15,609 nucleotides of DNA from Moraxellaceae bacterium (GCA_002402125.1 NVVG01000016.1:13748-29356), one strand, 5' to 3'. Shown: positions 7,475-14,334, counted from the stretch's first letter. A program made the numbers and translations. Notes: generated by a model from the sequence alone, not told the origin.

Positions 7475-8452
7475 GTGTCTCAACATCGATGCCATTACAA
7501 AGACCACAACGGTGAGCAGTGTGATCTGGAGGCAGGTCAGTCAGGCTTGTGTTTTTGGCATGACCCCACCAGTTCAAAAGAGGGGGATGAGATTGCGTCT
7601 CAGCTTCAACAAGTCGCTAGTGAAGGCCATTCGCTAGAGGGCTTTAGTCTTCGTCGTGCTAATCTTAGAGGTATCAATCTGGTAAAGAAAGGTAGTCGTG
7701 AGGGTTATAACCTGACTTATGCCGATCTCTACCATGCAGATCTAAGTGAGGCCCATCTGTTCGGGGCGGACCTGCGCCACGCCTCATTGATGAAGGCCGA
7801 TTTATGCGGAGCCAATATCCACCTTTCTAATCTTAAAGATGCCAATTTGCTCGGAATTAAACTCGATGGCACTAAACTCGACAATGTTATTTGGGGTGAT
7901 TTGATTCTGCAGGAAAAACAGGCCAGCGCTCCATCACAGCGTTTGCCAAGAGAACAGCAACAGGATTACTTGCAGCAGGCAGAGGAGATCTATCGTACTT
8001 TGCGATTGGAAACGGAATCTCAGGGGTTGTTTCAAACTGCCGGTAGATTTTTTCGAAAAGAGATGACCATGCGCCGACTGCAAATGCCAGTTTACTCTAT
8101 TGAGCGCAATATATCCGCCTTGGTTGATTTGTTTTGTGGTTACGGCGAACTGCCCTTAAGAGTGTTGAGTTTTTCACTGATTATTATTCTGTTTTGCGGC
8201 ATTCTCTATAACATCATCGGCCTGGGTGACGCGGGAGGTTATTTGGGGTGGCAAGTTGGTGTTGGATTAAAACAAAACTTACTGACTTTGCTGGAATGCC
8301 TTTATTTTAGCATCATCACCTTTACTACACTCGGTTATGGCGACCTTGTTCCCGTCGGCTATTCACGCGTTGTTGCGGCAGTGGAGGCCTTCGTTGGCGC
8401 CTTCACTATCGCGTTGTTTGTGGTGGTTTTTGTTAAAAAGATGACGCGCTAG
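7475..8452 (+). CDS. pentapeptide-repeat protein with C-terminal K+ channel pore
   Basis: I chose the GTG at 7475 (325 residues) because AGAGGG lies 6 bases before it. The GTG at 7424 would add 17 residues (MAILLRGVNG...) and has no nearby ribosome site. The N-terminus has a Cys/His cluster, C6-X9-C16-X9-C26-X2-H29, a possible zinc knuckle. Residues about 54-141 are pentapeptide repeats of the A(D/N)LxxA type (ADLYHADLSEAHLFGADLRH...), which fold as a right-handed quadrilateral beta-helix. A helical linker (about 160-205, AEEIYRTLRLETESQGLFQTAGRFFRKEM) follows. Next come one membrane helix (231-248), a pore loop with the K+ filter TTLGYGD (284-290), and a second helix (300-320). This is the two-helix Ion_trans_2 pore, so four subunits should form a channel in the inner membrane. 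I infer that the soluble part gates or anchors it; no ligand domain such as RCK is present. Its stop abuts the stop of the convergent gene. Confidence 0.88.
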   Translation: MSQHRCHYKDHNGEQCDLEAGQSGLCFWHDPTSSKEGDEIASQLQQVASEGHSLEGFSLRRANLRGINLVKKGSREGYNLTYADLYHADLSEAHLFGADLRHASLMKADLCGANIHLSNLKDANLLGIKLDGTKLDNVIWGDLILQEKQASAPSQRLPREQQQDYLQQAEEIYRTLRLETESQGLFQTAGRFFRKEMTMRRLQMPVYSIERNISALVDLFCGYGELPLRVLSFSLIIILFCGILYNIIGLGDAGGYLGWQVGVGLKQNLLTLLECLYFSIITFTTLGYGDLVPVGYSRVVAAVEAFVGAFTIALFVVVFVKKMTR

Positions 8453-8698
8453 TTATTGTTTTTCAGCGGCCGTTAATATTGTTATTAAAGACTGTGCATG
8501 TTCGGCGGCATCTTTTCCCAAGCCGGAAAGATAACCTCCGTCAGCTTGGGTAATTAGCCCCTTTTTATGTAGGCGTTTAGTTGCCGCAATAGCAGTTTTT
8601 TCGGCGCTCTTGTGTACCTTGATGCCTTCTTGCATGGTAGATAAGTTAAATAGAGCGAGGATTTCTAGCTCTTCAATCAGATTCGGTGTAAATGACAT
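8453..8698 (-). CDS. small conserved protein, TIGR02647-like
   Basis: This is an 81-residue soluble protein beginning MSFTPNLIEELEILALFNLSTMQEGIKVH. It is mainly helical, with the segment AATKRLHKKGLITQADGGYLS resembling the recognition helix and wing of a winged-helix fold. I recognise it as resembling the TIGR02647 family of gammaproteobacterial proteins of unknown function; that match is from memory and should be confirmed. The ribosome site AAGGAGG, 5 bases before the ATG, is the strongest in the window. It follows ridA by 49 bases on the same strand and probably shares its transcript. Its TAA is immediately adjacent to the TAG of the convergent channel gene, with no base between them. 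Confidence 0.75.
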   Translation of the reverse strand: MSFTPNLIEELEILALFNLSTMQEGIKVHKSAEKTAIAATKRLHKKGLITQADGGYLSGLGKDAAEHAQSLITILTAAEKQ

Positions 8699-8726
8699 GT
8701 TGCCTCCTTAACTTTATTGATTTTTT

Positions 8727-8738
8727 GAGCTTGCGCTC
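8727..8738 (-). other. small hairpin between ridA and the TIGR02647-like gene
   Basis: On the minus strand GAGC-GCAA-GCTC forms a 4-bp stem closed by a GNRA-type tetraloop. It is followed by A's, not T's, so it does not look like an intrinsic terminator. It may be a processing or stability element in the transcript. Confidence 0.3.
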
Positions 8739-8747
8739 GAACATTGT

Positions 8748-9134
8748 TTAACGTGAGAGTTCTAGAATAGCATCCATTTCGACATTTGCGTTTTTTGGTA
8801 ATGACGCAACACCTACTGCTGCTCGAGCGGGGTAAGGCTGTTGAAAATAGCGTGCCATGACTTCGTTGACTAAGGCGAAGTTTCCCAGGTCAGTGAGAAA
8901 TATGTTGAGTTTAGCAATATCTTGCAATGATCCACCGGCCGCCTCTGCAACCGCCTGAAGGTTGTCGAATACCTGGGTGATCTGAGCTTCCATGTCCCCT
9001 TCATGCATTGTCATTGTTGCGGGGATGAGTGGAATTTGTCCCGATAAATAAACCGTATTGTTGCATTTAACCGCTTGTGAATAGGTGCCAATAGCTTGGG
9101 GGGCTTTATCTGTTTGAATCACTGTACGGCTCAT
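8748..9134 (-). CDS. ridA: RidA family enamine/imine deaminase
   Basis: RidA hydrolyses reactive 2-aminoacrylate and related enamines made by PLP enzymes, protecting them from damage. It acts as a cytoplasmic trimer. The 128-residue length is standard. Tyr18 (GTYSQ), Arg104 (YPARAAVGV) and Glu119 (NVEMDAIL) match the positions of the E. coli RidA active-site residues, and the C-terminal signature [20 protein letters not shown] is complete. AAAGG lies 9 bases before the ATG. It starts 17 bases after the spoT stop on the same strand, so the two are almost certainly co-transcribed; the spoT-ridA order is also found in other gammaproteobacteria. Confidence 0.95.
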   Translation of the reverse strand: MSRTVIQTDKAPQAIGTYSQAVKCNNTVYLSGQIPLIPATMTMHEGDMEAQITQVFDNLQAVAEAAGGSLQDIAKLNIFLTDLGNFALVNEVMARYFQQPYPARAAVGVASLPKNANVEMDAILELSR

Positions 9135-9151
9135 GTAAGTTTACCTTTAAG

Positions 9152-11263
9152 TTAATTACGTATCCGGGTCACTTTAGTAACGGATTTGGCTTTGCGGATT
9201 TGTTTGATGGCGTTGGCGAGGTGGGTACGATTTTTTACCGCAATTTGAAGCGTGACTACGCTAAGATGAGCATCTTTCTCGTCAAGGTTGATGTTTTCAA
9301 TGTTGGTGTCTGCTTGCGAGAGGATGGATGCAAGCATGGCAAGTACACCGCGATTATTTTCAATATTTACTCGTAGTTCAACGGGGTATTCACCTTCTAT
9401 TTCCTTGGCCCACCGAATTGGCATGCATTTCTCTGGACTGGATTTCATTTCTGACGCAACATTTTTACAACTATCTCGGTGCACTACCATGCCGCGACCT
9501 GCACTAAGGTGGCCAATTGCGGGATCACCCGGTATTGGCCGGCAACACTTGGCAAAATGGATTACTAGGCCTTCTGTGCCGCGGATAATCAGCGGTATTG
9601 GTGCGTTTCTATCGAGGTCGGAGTTTTCAGTGTCTTGCGGTTGGAGGCGGCGGGCTGCAATTTGCGCCATGTGTTTGCCGAGTCCTATCTCTTCCAACAA
9701 ATCATCCAGCTCGGCAAAGCCGGATTCACTGATTGTGTGATTGAGTATCCTTTCAGGTATGCTATCGAGTGAAAGGTTTAAGGTCGATAAGGCCTTGTCT
9801 AACAATCGTTGACCCAATGCAACAGATTCAGAGCGACGTTGGCTTTTTAGAAAGTGGCGAATGTTACTGCGGGCTTTTGCGGTAGTAACAAAACTCAACC
9901 AGGCTGGGTTAGGGCTGGCGCCAGGTGCGGTGATAATGCGAATAGTTTGGCCGCTTAGAATAGTTGTGCTCAGAGGCACAAGGCGATGATCAATGCGTGC
10001 GGCTACGCAGCTGTTACCGACATCGGTATGTACAGCATACGCAAAATCAACGGGAGTAGCGCTGCTGGGAAGCTCAAGGATGTTACCTTTGGGGGTGAAT
10101 ACATAGACTTCGTTGGGAAACAGGTCGATTTTGACATTTTCGATGAATTCTAACGAGTTGCCGGTTCGTTGCTGCATTTCTAGCAGCCCTTTTAACCACT
10201 CTTTTGCTCTATCTTGAGCGCCGCTGGCCACGTCGTCAGTTTTGTAGAGCCAATGGGCAGCAATACCATTGTTAGCCATTGCTTCCATCTCTTCGGTGCG
10301 GATCTGAATCTCTATGGGGATTCCGCGCATGCCTTTGACGATGGTGTGTAAGGATTGGTAGCCGTTGGTTTTTGGGATGGCGACGTAATCTTTAAAGCGG
10401 CCAGGGATGGGTTTGTAGAGGTTGTGCACTGAGCCAAGGGTGCGATAGCAGGTATCTACAGTGTCGACAACGATGCGAAACCCGTAAACGTCCATAATCT
10501 GATCGAAGGATTTGTGCTGGGTGCGCATTTTTTCATAAATACTGTAGAGGTGCTTCTCTCGACCCAGCACTCGTGCCTGGATGCCTTCGCTTTCTAGGCG
10601 GGCAGTAACCGCTTCCTGTATTTGGGAGATGACGTTATTTCTGGCCCCCTTGGCAAGTTTGAGGGCTTTCTTGATGCTTGAGGAGCGCATTGGGTAGAGA
10701 TTGTTAAAACAGAGGTCTTGTAGCTCGATGCGAAAATCATTCATACCTAAGCGATTGGCAATAGGAGCGTAGATCTCTAGGGTTTCGGTTGCGATGCGTC
10801 GGCGTTTTTGTGGGTGAAGGATGCCCAGGGTGCGCATGTTATGTAGGCGGTCGGCTAGTTTTACCAGAATGACGCGAATATCTTCGGTCATAGCCAGTAC
10901 CATTTTTCGAAAGTTCTCGGCTTGCTGTTCTGCTCGTGATTCGAATTTAATGGCGCCTATTTTACTGACACCGTCAACAATCTCTGCAACAACGTCGTTA
11001 AACTCTAGCGCGAGGATCTCTTTGGTAATGGGTGTGTCTTCAATAACGTCATGTAACAGCGCTGCCATCAGGCTCTGGCTGTCCATATGCATGTCTGCGA
11101 GGATCTTGCAGACTGCGAGTGGGTGGGTGATGTAGGGGTCACCACTACGCCTTACCTGGCCTTCGTGGGCTTTTTCGGCATAATAATAAGCCCGGACAAT
11201 CTGATCGGCTTGCTCAGAGTCCAAATAACTTAGTTTTTCTGTAAGACTTTCAAGGGATTGCAA
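9152..11263 (-). CDS. spoT: bifunctional (p)ppGpp hydrolase/synthetase SpoT
   Basis: SpoT makes and degrades the alarmone (p)ppGpp in the cytoplasm. The protein has 703 residues, close to E. coli SpoT. Domains in order: HD hydrolase (about 20-180) with HDVIEDT at 71-77, so hydrolase residues are present; synthetase (about 230-340) with YGFRIVV (260-266), RFKDYVAIPKTNGYQSLHT (289-307) and EIQIRT; TGS (about 385-446); conserved AKCCRPIPGD (571-580); and a C-terminal ACT domain (about 625-700). RFKD fits the RxKD form of bifunctional enzymes, not the ExDD of RelA-type synthetases. The start is a TTG at 11263 with TAGGAG seven bases upstream. An in-frame TAA lies upstream with no ATG between, so TTG is the only reasonable start. 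It lies between rpoZ (115 bases upstream, structured gap) and ridA. Confidence 0.97.
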   Translation of the reverse strand: MQSLESLTEKLSYLDSEQADQIVRAYYYAEKAHEGQVRRSGDPYITHPLAVCKILADMHMDSQSLMAALLHDVIEDTPITKEILALEFNDVVAEIVDGVSKIGAIKFESRAEQQAENFRKMVLAMTEDIRVILVKLADRLHNMRTLGILHPQKRRRIATETLEIYAPIANRLGMNDFRIELQDLCFNNLYPMRSSSIKKALKLAKGARNNVISQIQEAVTARLESEGIQARVLGREKHLYSIYEKMRTQHKSFDQIMDVYGFRIVVDTVDTCYRTLGSVHNLYKPIPGRFKDYVAIPKTNGYQSLHTIVKGMRGIPIEIQIRTEEMEAMANNGIAAHWLYKTDDVASGAQDRAKEWLKGLLEMQQRTGNSLEFIENVKIDLFPNEVYVFTPKGNILELPSSATPVDFAYAVHTDVGNSCVAARIDHRLVPLSTTILSGQTIRIITAPGASPNPAWLSFVTTAKARSNIRHFLKSQRRSESVALGQRLLDKALSTLNLSLDSIPERILNHTISESGFAELDDLLEEIGLGKHMAQIAARRLQPQDTENSDLDRNAPIPLIIRGTEGLVIHFAKCCRPIPGDPAIGHLSAGRGMVVHRDSCKNVASEMKSSPEKCMPIRWAKEIEGEYPVELRVNIENNRGVLAMLASILSQADTNIENINLDEKDAHLSVVTLQIAVKNRTHLANAIKQIRKAKSVTKVTRIRN

Positions 11264-11270
11264 CGCCCAT

Positions 11271-11276
11271 CTCCTA
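11271..11276 (-). promoter_or_regulatory. spoT ribosome binding site that fixes a TTG start
   Basis: TAGGAG (minus strand, 11276-11271) is followed by seven bases and then TTG. An out-of-frame ATG directly abuts the Shine-Dalgarno (11270-11268) and opens a six-codon frame, MGVAIP, ending at 11250 inside spoT. With zero spacing that ATG should be poorly used from this site, but it may compete. Confidence 0.65.
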
Positions 11277-11319
11277 ACTCGAGTTCTTTATTGAGTGTAA
11301 TGGCAATGGGCGCGAATGA

Positions 11320-11343
11320 GAACAATTGCAGGCGCAATTGTTC
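11320..11343 (-). repeat. perfect 10-bp stem-loop in the rpoZ-spoT gap
   Basis: GAACAATTGC (11320-11329) and GCAATTGTTC (11334-11343) are perfect inverted repeats around a 4-base loop. On the spoT transcript side the stem is followed by TCATTCGCG, without a T run, so it is not a typical intrinsic terminator. It could be an RNA stem in the spoT leader or a DNA operator; each arm also contains the palindrome CAATTG. Confidence 0.75.
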
Positions 11344-11347
11344 AACT

Positions 11348-11372
11348 TTATTTGTTAAACACTAACAAATAA
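11348..11372 (-). repeat. perfect 9-bp AT-rich stem-loop just after rpoZ
   Basis: TTATTTGTT (11348-11356) and AACAAATAA (11364-11372) pair perfectly around a 7-base loop, starting 6 bases after the rpoZ stop. The stem has only two G:C pairs and no T run follows. It stands 4 bases from the second stem-loop (11320-11343), so the two are a tandem pair. Confidence 0.7.
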
Positions 11373-11378
11373 CGTTGC

Positions 11379-11633
11379 TTAGAATCCGTCTGGTAGGTCC
11401 GTTAGCGGAACATTGAGGGCTTCGCGTTTAGGGGCATCATCGAGGATTGAGGCGTCAATATAACCTTCGGCGATTTCGCGCAGCGCCATAACAGTTGGCT
11501 TGTCGTTGTCCCACTCAAGGTAAGCATCCTTTCCACCGGTAGCTAATTGGCGAGCACGTTTGCTGGAGATAAGCACCAATTCAAAGCGGTTGGTTACTTT
11601 ATCTAAACAATCTTCTACGGTAACTCTGGCCAT
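11379..11633 (-). CDS. rpoZ: RNA polymerase omega subunit
   Basis: Omega assists folding and assembly of the beta-prime subunit and, with it, forms one ppGpp-binding site of the polymerase in proteobacteria. The 84-residue protein begins [31 protein letters not shown], the conserved omega N-terminus, followed by ALREIAEG; the N-terminal MARVTV residues are the part that contacts ppGpp in E. coli. The acidic tail LPDGF is short and E. coli omega is a few residues longer. GAGG lies about 5 bases before the ATG. It sits between gmk and spoT as in E. coli, and appears to have its own promoter about 100 bases upstream. Confidence 0.97.
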   Translation of the reverse strand: MARVTVEDCLDKVTNRFELVLISSKRARQLATGGKDAYLEWDNDKPTVMALREIAEGYIDASILDDAPKREALNVPLTDLPDGF

Positions 11634-11698
11634 AGTATCCTCGTTATATAGTGAAAATCAGATGAATCTTTGTTAGTTGGCGTATACCTGCTGCCACC

Positions 11699-11718
11699 CT
11701 ACTATGATATCACAGTAG
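11699..11718. repeat. 20-bp near-perfect palindrome in the rpoZ leader
   Basis: CTACTATGATATCACAGTAG is symmetrical over 10+10 bases with a single mismatched pair and no loop. It lies about 13 bases downstream of the proposed rpoZ -10 and about 66 bases before the rpoZ ATG. The position suits an operator near the start of transcription; no known regulator motif is recognised. Confidence 0.6.
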
Positions 11719-11730
11719 TCAAGAGCGGGG

Positions 11731-11759
11731 ATTTTATACAGCTAGACTGGTGAAGACAA
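11731..11759 (-). promoter_or_regulatory. putative rpoZ-spoT-ridA promoter
   Basis: On the minus strand TTGTCT (11759-11754) and TAAAAT (11736-11731) are spaced by exactly 17 bases, a good sigma-70 pattern. It lies between gmk and rpoZ, about 98 bases before the rpoZ ATG. The palindrome at 11699-11718 lies just downstream. Confidence 0.55.
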
Positions 11760-11795
11760 GTCTTATGACAAACTTTATGACAAAATCTACGACAA
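11755..11795 (-). repeat. four direct repeats at exact 12-base spacing
   Basis: TTGTC on the minus strand (GACAA on the plus) begins at plus positions 11755, 11767, 11779 and 11791. The middle copies extend to TTGTCATAA. The array runs from the last gmk codons through the -35 of the rpoZ promoter. Confidence 0.6.
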
Positions 11796-12398
11796 CAGAT
11801 TTCGTATTAATGTCTCGTGCCGTATCAGTTGTGGCCCAATAGATAAGCGCTCTGAATGAATTATCGATTGTAGTTCAGCTAATGCGGTATCGAAATTGTC
11901 ATTGATAATAAGATAGTCATATTCTACATGATGGGAAATTTCTTGGGCTGCCTCAGCGAGTCGGTGCTGAATGACATCCTCTGGATCTTGGCCTCGACCG
12001 TTAAGGCGTTGTTCAAGTGCTGCTTTGGACGGTGGTAGAACAAATATGCCGACGGATTCAGGAATTTGCCGCCGTATTTGCTGTGCACCCTGCCAGTCTA
12101 TTTCCAGGATTACGTCTTCGCCGGCGCGAAGTTGCTGATTTACCCAGGTTTTTGAGGTGCCATAGTAGTTACCAAAGACTTCAGCATGCTCAAGAAAGTC
12201 GGTCTGGCTCAGCAGTTCTTTAAACCTATCAACATCAATGAAGTGATAGTTTTCTCCATTGGTTTCACCGGGGCGAATGGGGCGTGTGGTATGAGACACA
12301 GAAACACATAAGTTCTCTGTGGCTTCGATGAGAGCTTTTACTAGGCTGGTTTTACCGGCACCTGAGGGTGCGGAAACAACGTAGAGTGTACCTGTCAT
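11787..12398 (-). CDS. gmk: guanylate kinase
   Basis: Guanylate kinase converts GMP (or dGMP) and ATP to GDP and ADP, feeding GTP and ppGpp synthesis. The 203-residue protein has the P-loop SAPSGAGKTS (9-18, Lys16), the GMP-site motif SHTTRPIRPGE (35-45, Arg39 and Arg42), Glu70 and Tyr79 of the nucleotide-binding lobe, EIDWQGA (99-105), and the lid region around RLNGRGQDPEDVIQHRL. All are standard. The ATG at 12398 has only a weak ribosome site (AGAAG). It lies between the kinase/phosphatase gene (98 bases upstream) and rpoZ (153 bases downstream). Its last codons overlap the 12-base repeat array. Confidence 0.97.
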   Translation of the reverse strand: MTGTLYVVSAPSGAGKTSLVKALIEATENLCVSVSHTTRPIRPGETNGENYHFIDVDRFKELLSQTDFLEHAEVFGNYYGTSKTWVNQQLRAGEDVILEIDWQGAQQIRRQIPESVGIFVLPPSKAALEQRLNGRGQDPEDVIQHRLAEAAQEISHHVEYDYLIINDNFDTALAELQSIIHSERLSIGPQLIRHETLIRNLLS

Positions 12399-12441
12399 AG
12401 TAGCTTCTATGGTTGTAATTGGTTCAAAGGGTTATTGGATC

Positions 12442-12447
12442 AGTATA
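12442..12447 (-). promoter_or_regulatory. putative -10 element of gmk
   Basis: TATACT on the minus strand lies about 44 bases before the gmk ATG. The -35 at the right distance (GTGCCT) is poor, so this is tentative. No terminator is seen after the kinase/phosphatase gene, so read-through from it is also possible. Confidence 0.35.
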
Positions 12448-12496
12448 GCGCAAGAGCGCCTGCAAGGCACGACTCGATCCTATTGGGGTTAGTCAT

Positions 12497-14260
12497 TTAG
12501 GTAATGAAAATGATAATAGCGGCAAGTAGTGATGCTAACCAAAGCAGTCCCAGTGCTTGCCAGACCTTAAAGGTAGGAAATCGTTTGTGGTGTTGCAAGA
12601 TATAGGCTTCGGTGAGGAATTCTGGATTGGGGTTCTTCAGATCTTGCATAAAGGCTTCAATCGACTCGTAGCGTAACGAGGGGTTGATTTCGGTGGCTTT
12701 TAATAATGCGCCATCAAACCAAAGCGGGATATCTCGCTTGATATGGGTGCTGGGGATATATTTAAGTCGCTTAGTATCAAGGTGGACCTTGAAGCTCTCC
12801 AGCTTGTTGCCGTAGGGCAAATGCTGGGTAAACAATTCATAGGTGATGGACGCTAAGGAGAAGATGTCGCCTTTTACTCCCATGTTTTTACCCAGCATGT
12901 AGAGAGGGTCGCTATAGTTCACGGTACCGATAATATGACGGTGTTTTACCGGGCTGTAGATTTCGGCAATGCCTGCCACGTAGACGGATCCAAAATCAAT
13001 GATTTTCACTTTGCCGTCGGGGCTAATCATGATATTACGAGGTTTGAGATCTTGATGAATGGTTTCTTTTTCATGCAGGGCGATGAGCCCAGCAGCAATC
13101 TGGTCAATGATTTTAATCAAATCTTTGGGGCGGGCCTCTTTATTTTGCTCTCGCCATTGATCTAGCGTTATGCCCTCTGCATTTTCCATCAGGTAATACA
13201 GGAAGTTTTTTTTACCATGATTGGCGATCACTTTGACGATGTTGGGATGGTCAAAGCGACTGCCGACCCAGGGTTCGGTAATAAAACTTTCAATATAAGC
13301 GTCATCATCGACAAAATTTATCGAGGGTGTTTTCATAATTAGTCGCGTCCCCGTGTCTTCGTCGGTGACGTTATAGATTTGACAGCGTGTACTGGCGAAG
13401 ATCAATGCGTTTATCCGATAACCATCGAGCTTCATGCCGGGCTCGAGGTCAGGAGGAAACGGAGGGTGGTGTAATCTTATTGCGGCTTGATTTTTAGTTT
13501 CTAAAGCTAGGGTGTTGACCCGTAATGCAAGGCAGCTGATGTTGTCATCGCTGTGTTCGTGCAATGCTTTTTCTGTTAGCGCCTGGCAAATCTGTTGAAC
13601 ATCGGCCTGTGGATGGAAGGCATCAAGAATGTCTTGATCTTGCATAAAGTCATGAATGCCATCGGTGGACAAAAAGAAGCGATCGCCTTCAGCGATATCG
13701 ATAGCGCGATAATCCATTGTTAAGCCGATATCCATCCCCATCGCACGAGTCAGGTAGTGTGTTTCTGTGCCGGAGGTTGCTATATGATCCGTGGTTAGTT
13801 GTTCAATAGCATGATCGCGAATCAGATAAATTCGACTGTCGCCAATATGAAAGATATGGGCCTTATTGGATTTAAGGATCAGTATGCTGAGTGTTGTAAT
13901 GTATCCCTTATCGAGATGACGAAAGCTATTGCTGCGTTTGTATAAACTTCGGTTAATCCCGGTGAGAACTTTTTGCGCAGATGTTGCCGTGCTCCACAGC
14001 TCGGGTGTGTTGTAAAATTCTTGGATGAATTGATTGACACATTGGTGGCTGGCTTCTTTCCCCGCTTCGGCGCTGCTGACACCATCGGCGATCATCGCGA
14101 TGGTGCCTTTTATTGTCAGCAGTGGTTCATCCGGTACAAAAAAGCCGACTGCGTCTTCGTTTTGCGGCTTGCGGCCGGCAGTCGAATTCTGTGCAGCCGA
14201 GAAGTCAGCTTTGTGTACGGTATCTATAGGAGGGCTTTCGGTGCAAAAAGGTGGGGTCAC
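12497..14260 (-). CDS. tail-anchored bifunctional PP2C phosphatase / Ser-Thr kinase
   Basis: The single 587-residue protein joins two opposing enzymes. Residues about 20-250 are a PP2C (PPM) phosphatase: RKPQNEDA (30-37), MIADG with Asp59, HIGDSR with Asp141, STDG with Asp200, and SDDN (237-240), so the metal-binding acids are present. Residues about 278-545 are a Hanks-type kinase: Lys310 (LIMK), catalytic HQDLKPRN with Asp404, and DFG at 422-424. The glycine loop is degenerate (ALIFASTRCQIY, no GxGxxG). A hydrophobic helix (566-586, ALGLLWLASLLAAIIIFIT) ends the protein, so it should be held in the inner membrane with both domains in the cytoplasm. The start is GTG; an in-frame TAA six bases upstream leaves no earlier option. 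I recall similar fusions beside nitrate transporter and nitrite reductase genes in pseudomonads, so a role in nitrogen control is possible. Substrates are unknown. Confidence 0.92.
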   Translation of the reverse strand: MTPPFCTESPPIDTVHKADFSAAQNSTAGRKPQNEDAVGFFVPDEPLLTIKGTIAMIADGVSSAEAGKEASHQCVNQFIQEFYNTPELWSTATSAQKVLTGINRSLYKRSNSFRHLDKGYITTLSILILKSNKAHIFHIGDSRIYLIRDHAIEQLTTDHIATSGTETHYLTRAMGMDIGLTMDYRAIDIAEGDRFFLSTDGIHDFMQDQDILDAFHPQADVQQICQALTEKALHEHSDDNISCLALRVNTLALETKNQAAIRLHHPPFPPDLEPGMKLDGYRINALIFASTRCQIYNVTDEDTGTRLIMKTPSINFVDDDAYIESFITEPWVGSRFDHPNIVKVIANHGKKNFLYYLMENAEGITLDQWREQNKEARPKDLIKIIDQIAAGLIALHEKETIHQDLKPRNIMISPDGKVKIIDFGSVYVAGIAEIYSPVKHRHIIGTVNYSDPLYMLGKNMGVKGDIFSLASITYELFTQHLPYGNKLESFKVHLDTKRLKYIPSTHIKRDIPLWFDGALLKATEINPSLRYESIEAFMQDLKNPNPEFLTEAYILQHHKRFPTFKVWQALGLLWLASLLAAIIIFIT

Positions 14261-14264
14261 GGGT

Positions 14265-14278
14265 TATCGGTTCCGATA
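14265..14278 (-). promoter_or_regulatory. inverted repeat over the kinase/phosphatase translation start
   Basis: TATCGG-2-CCGATA sits 5 to 18 bases before the GTG start, exactly where a ribosome site should be, and no other Shine-Dalgarno is visible. It could be an operator, or an RNA structure limiting translation, although a 2-base loop is too tight for the whole stem to form in RNA. Confidence 0.4.
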
Positions 14279-14299
14279 GGTTGTCCTAATATCGATTGC

Positions 14300-14305
14300 A
14301 GTATA
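14300..14305 (-). promoter_or_regulatory. putative extended -10 of the kinase/phosphatase gene
   Basis: TATACT preceded by TG plus one base (minus strand) forms an extended -10, about 40 bases before the GTG. There is no recognisable -35, which extended -10 promoters can lack. It directly abuts the T-rich tail of the upstream terminator. Confidence 0.4.
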
Positions 14306-14334
14306 ACAAATAAAGCCCCAACATTGTTTGGGCT
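14304..14334 (-). terminator. intrinsic terminator after the 129-residue gene
   Basis: On the minus strand AGCCC and GGGCT pair, then a mismatch, then AAC with GTT around a 3-base loop (14314-14334). The stem is followed by TTTATTTGTT (14313-14304). It begins 43 bases after the stop of the gene at 14377. The T run is interrupted, so strength is moderate. Confidence 0.6.

Noticed and set aside
9288..9740. 150-codon plus-strand open frame
   Set aside because: It is entirely antisense to the spoT C-terminal region, with a Ser/Arg-rich composition typical of a shadow frame and no recognisable domain.
11320..11372. Intrinsic terminator after rpoZ
   Set aside because: Neither stem is followed by a T run on either strand, and the first stem is nearly all A:T.
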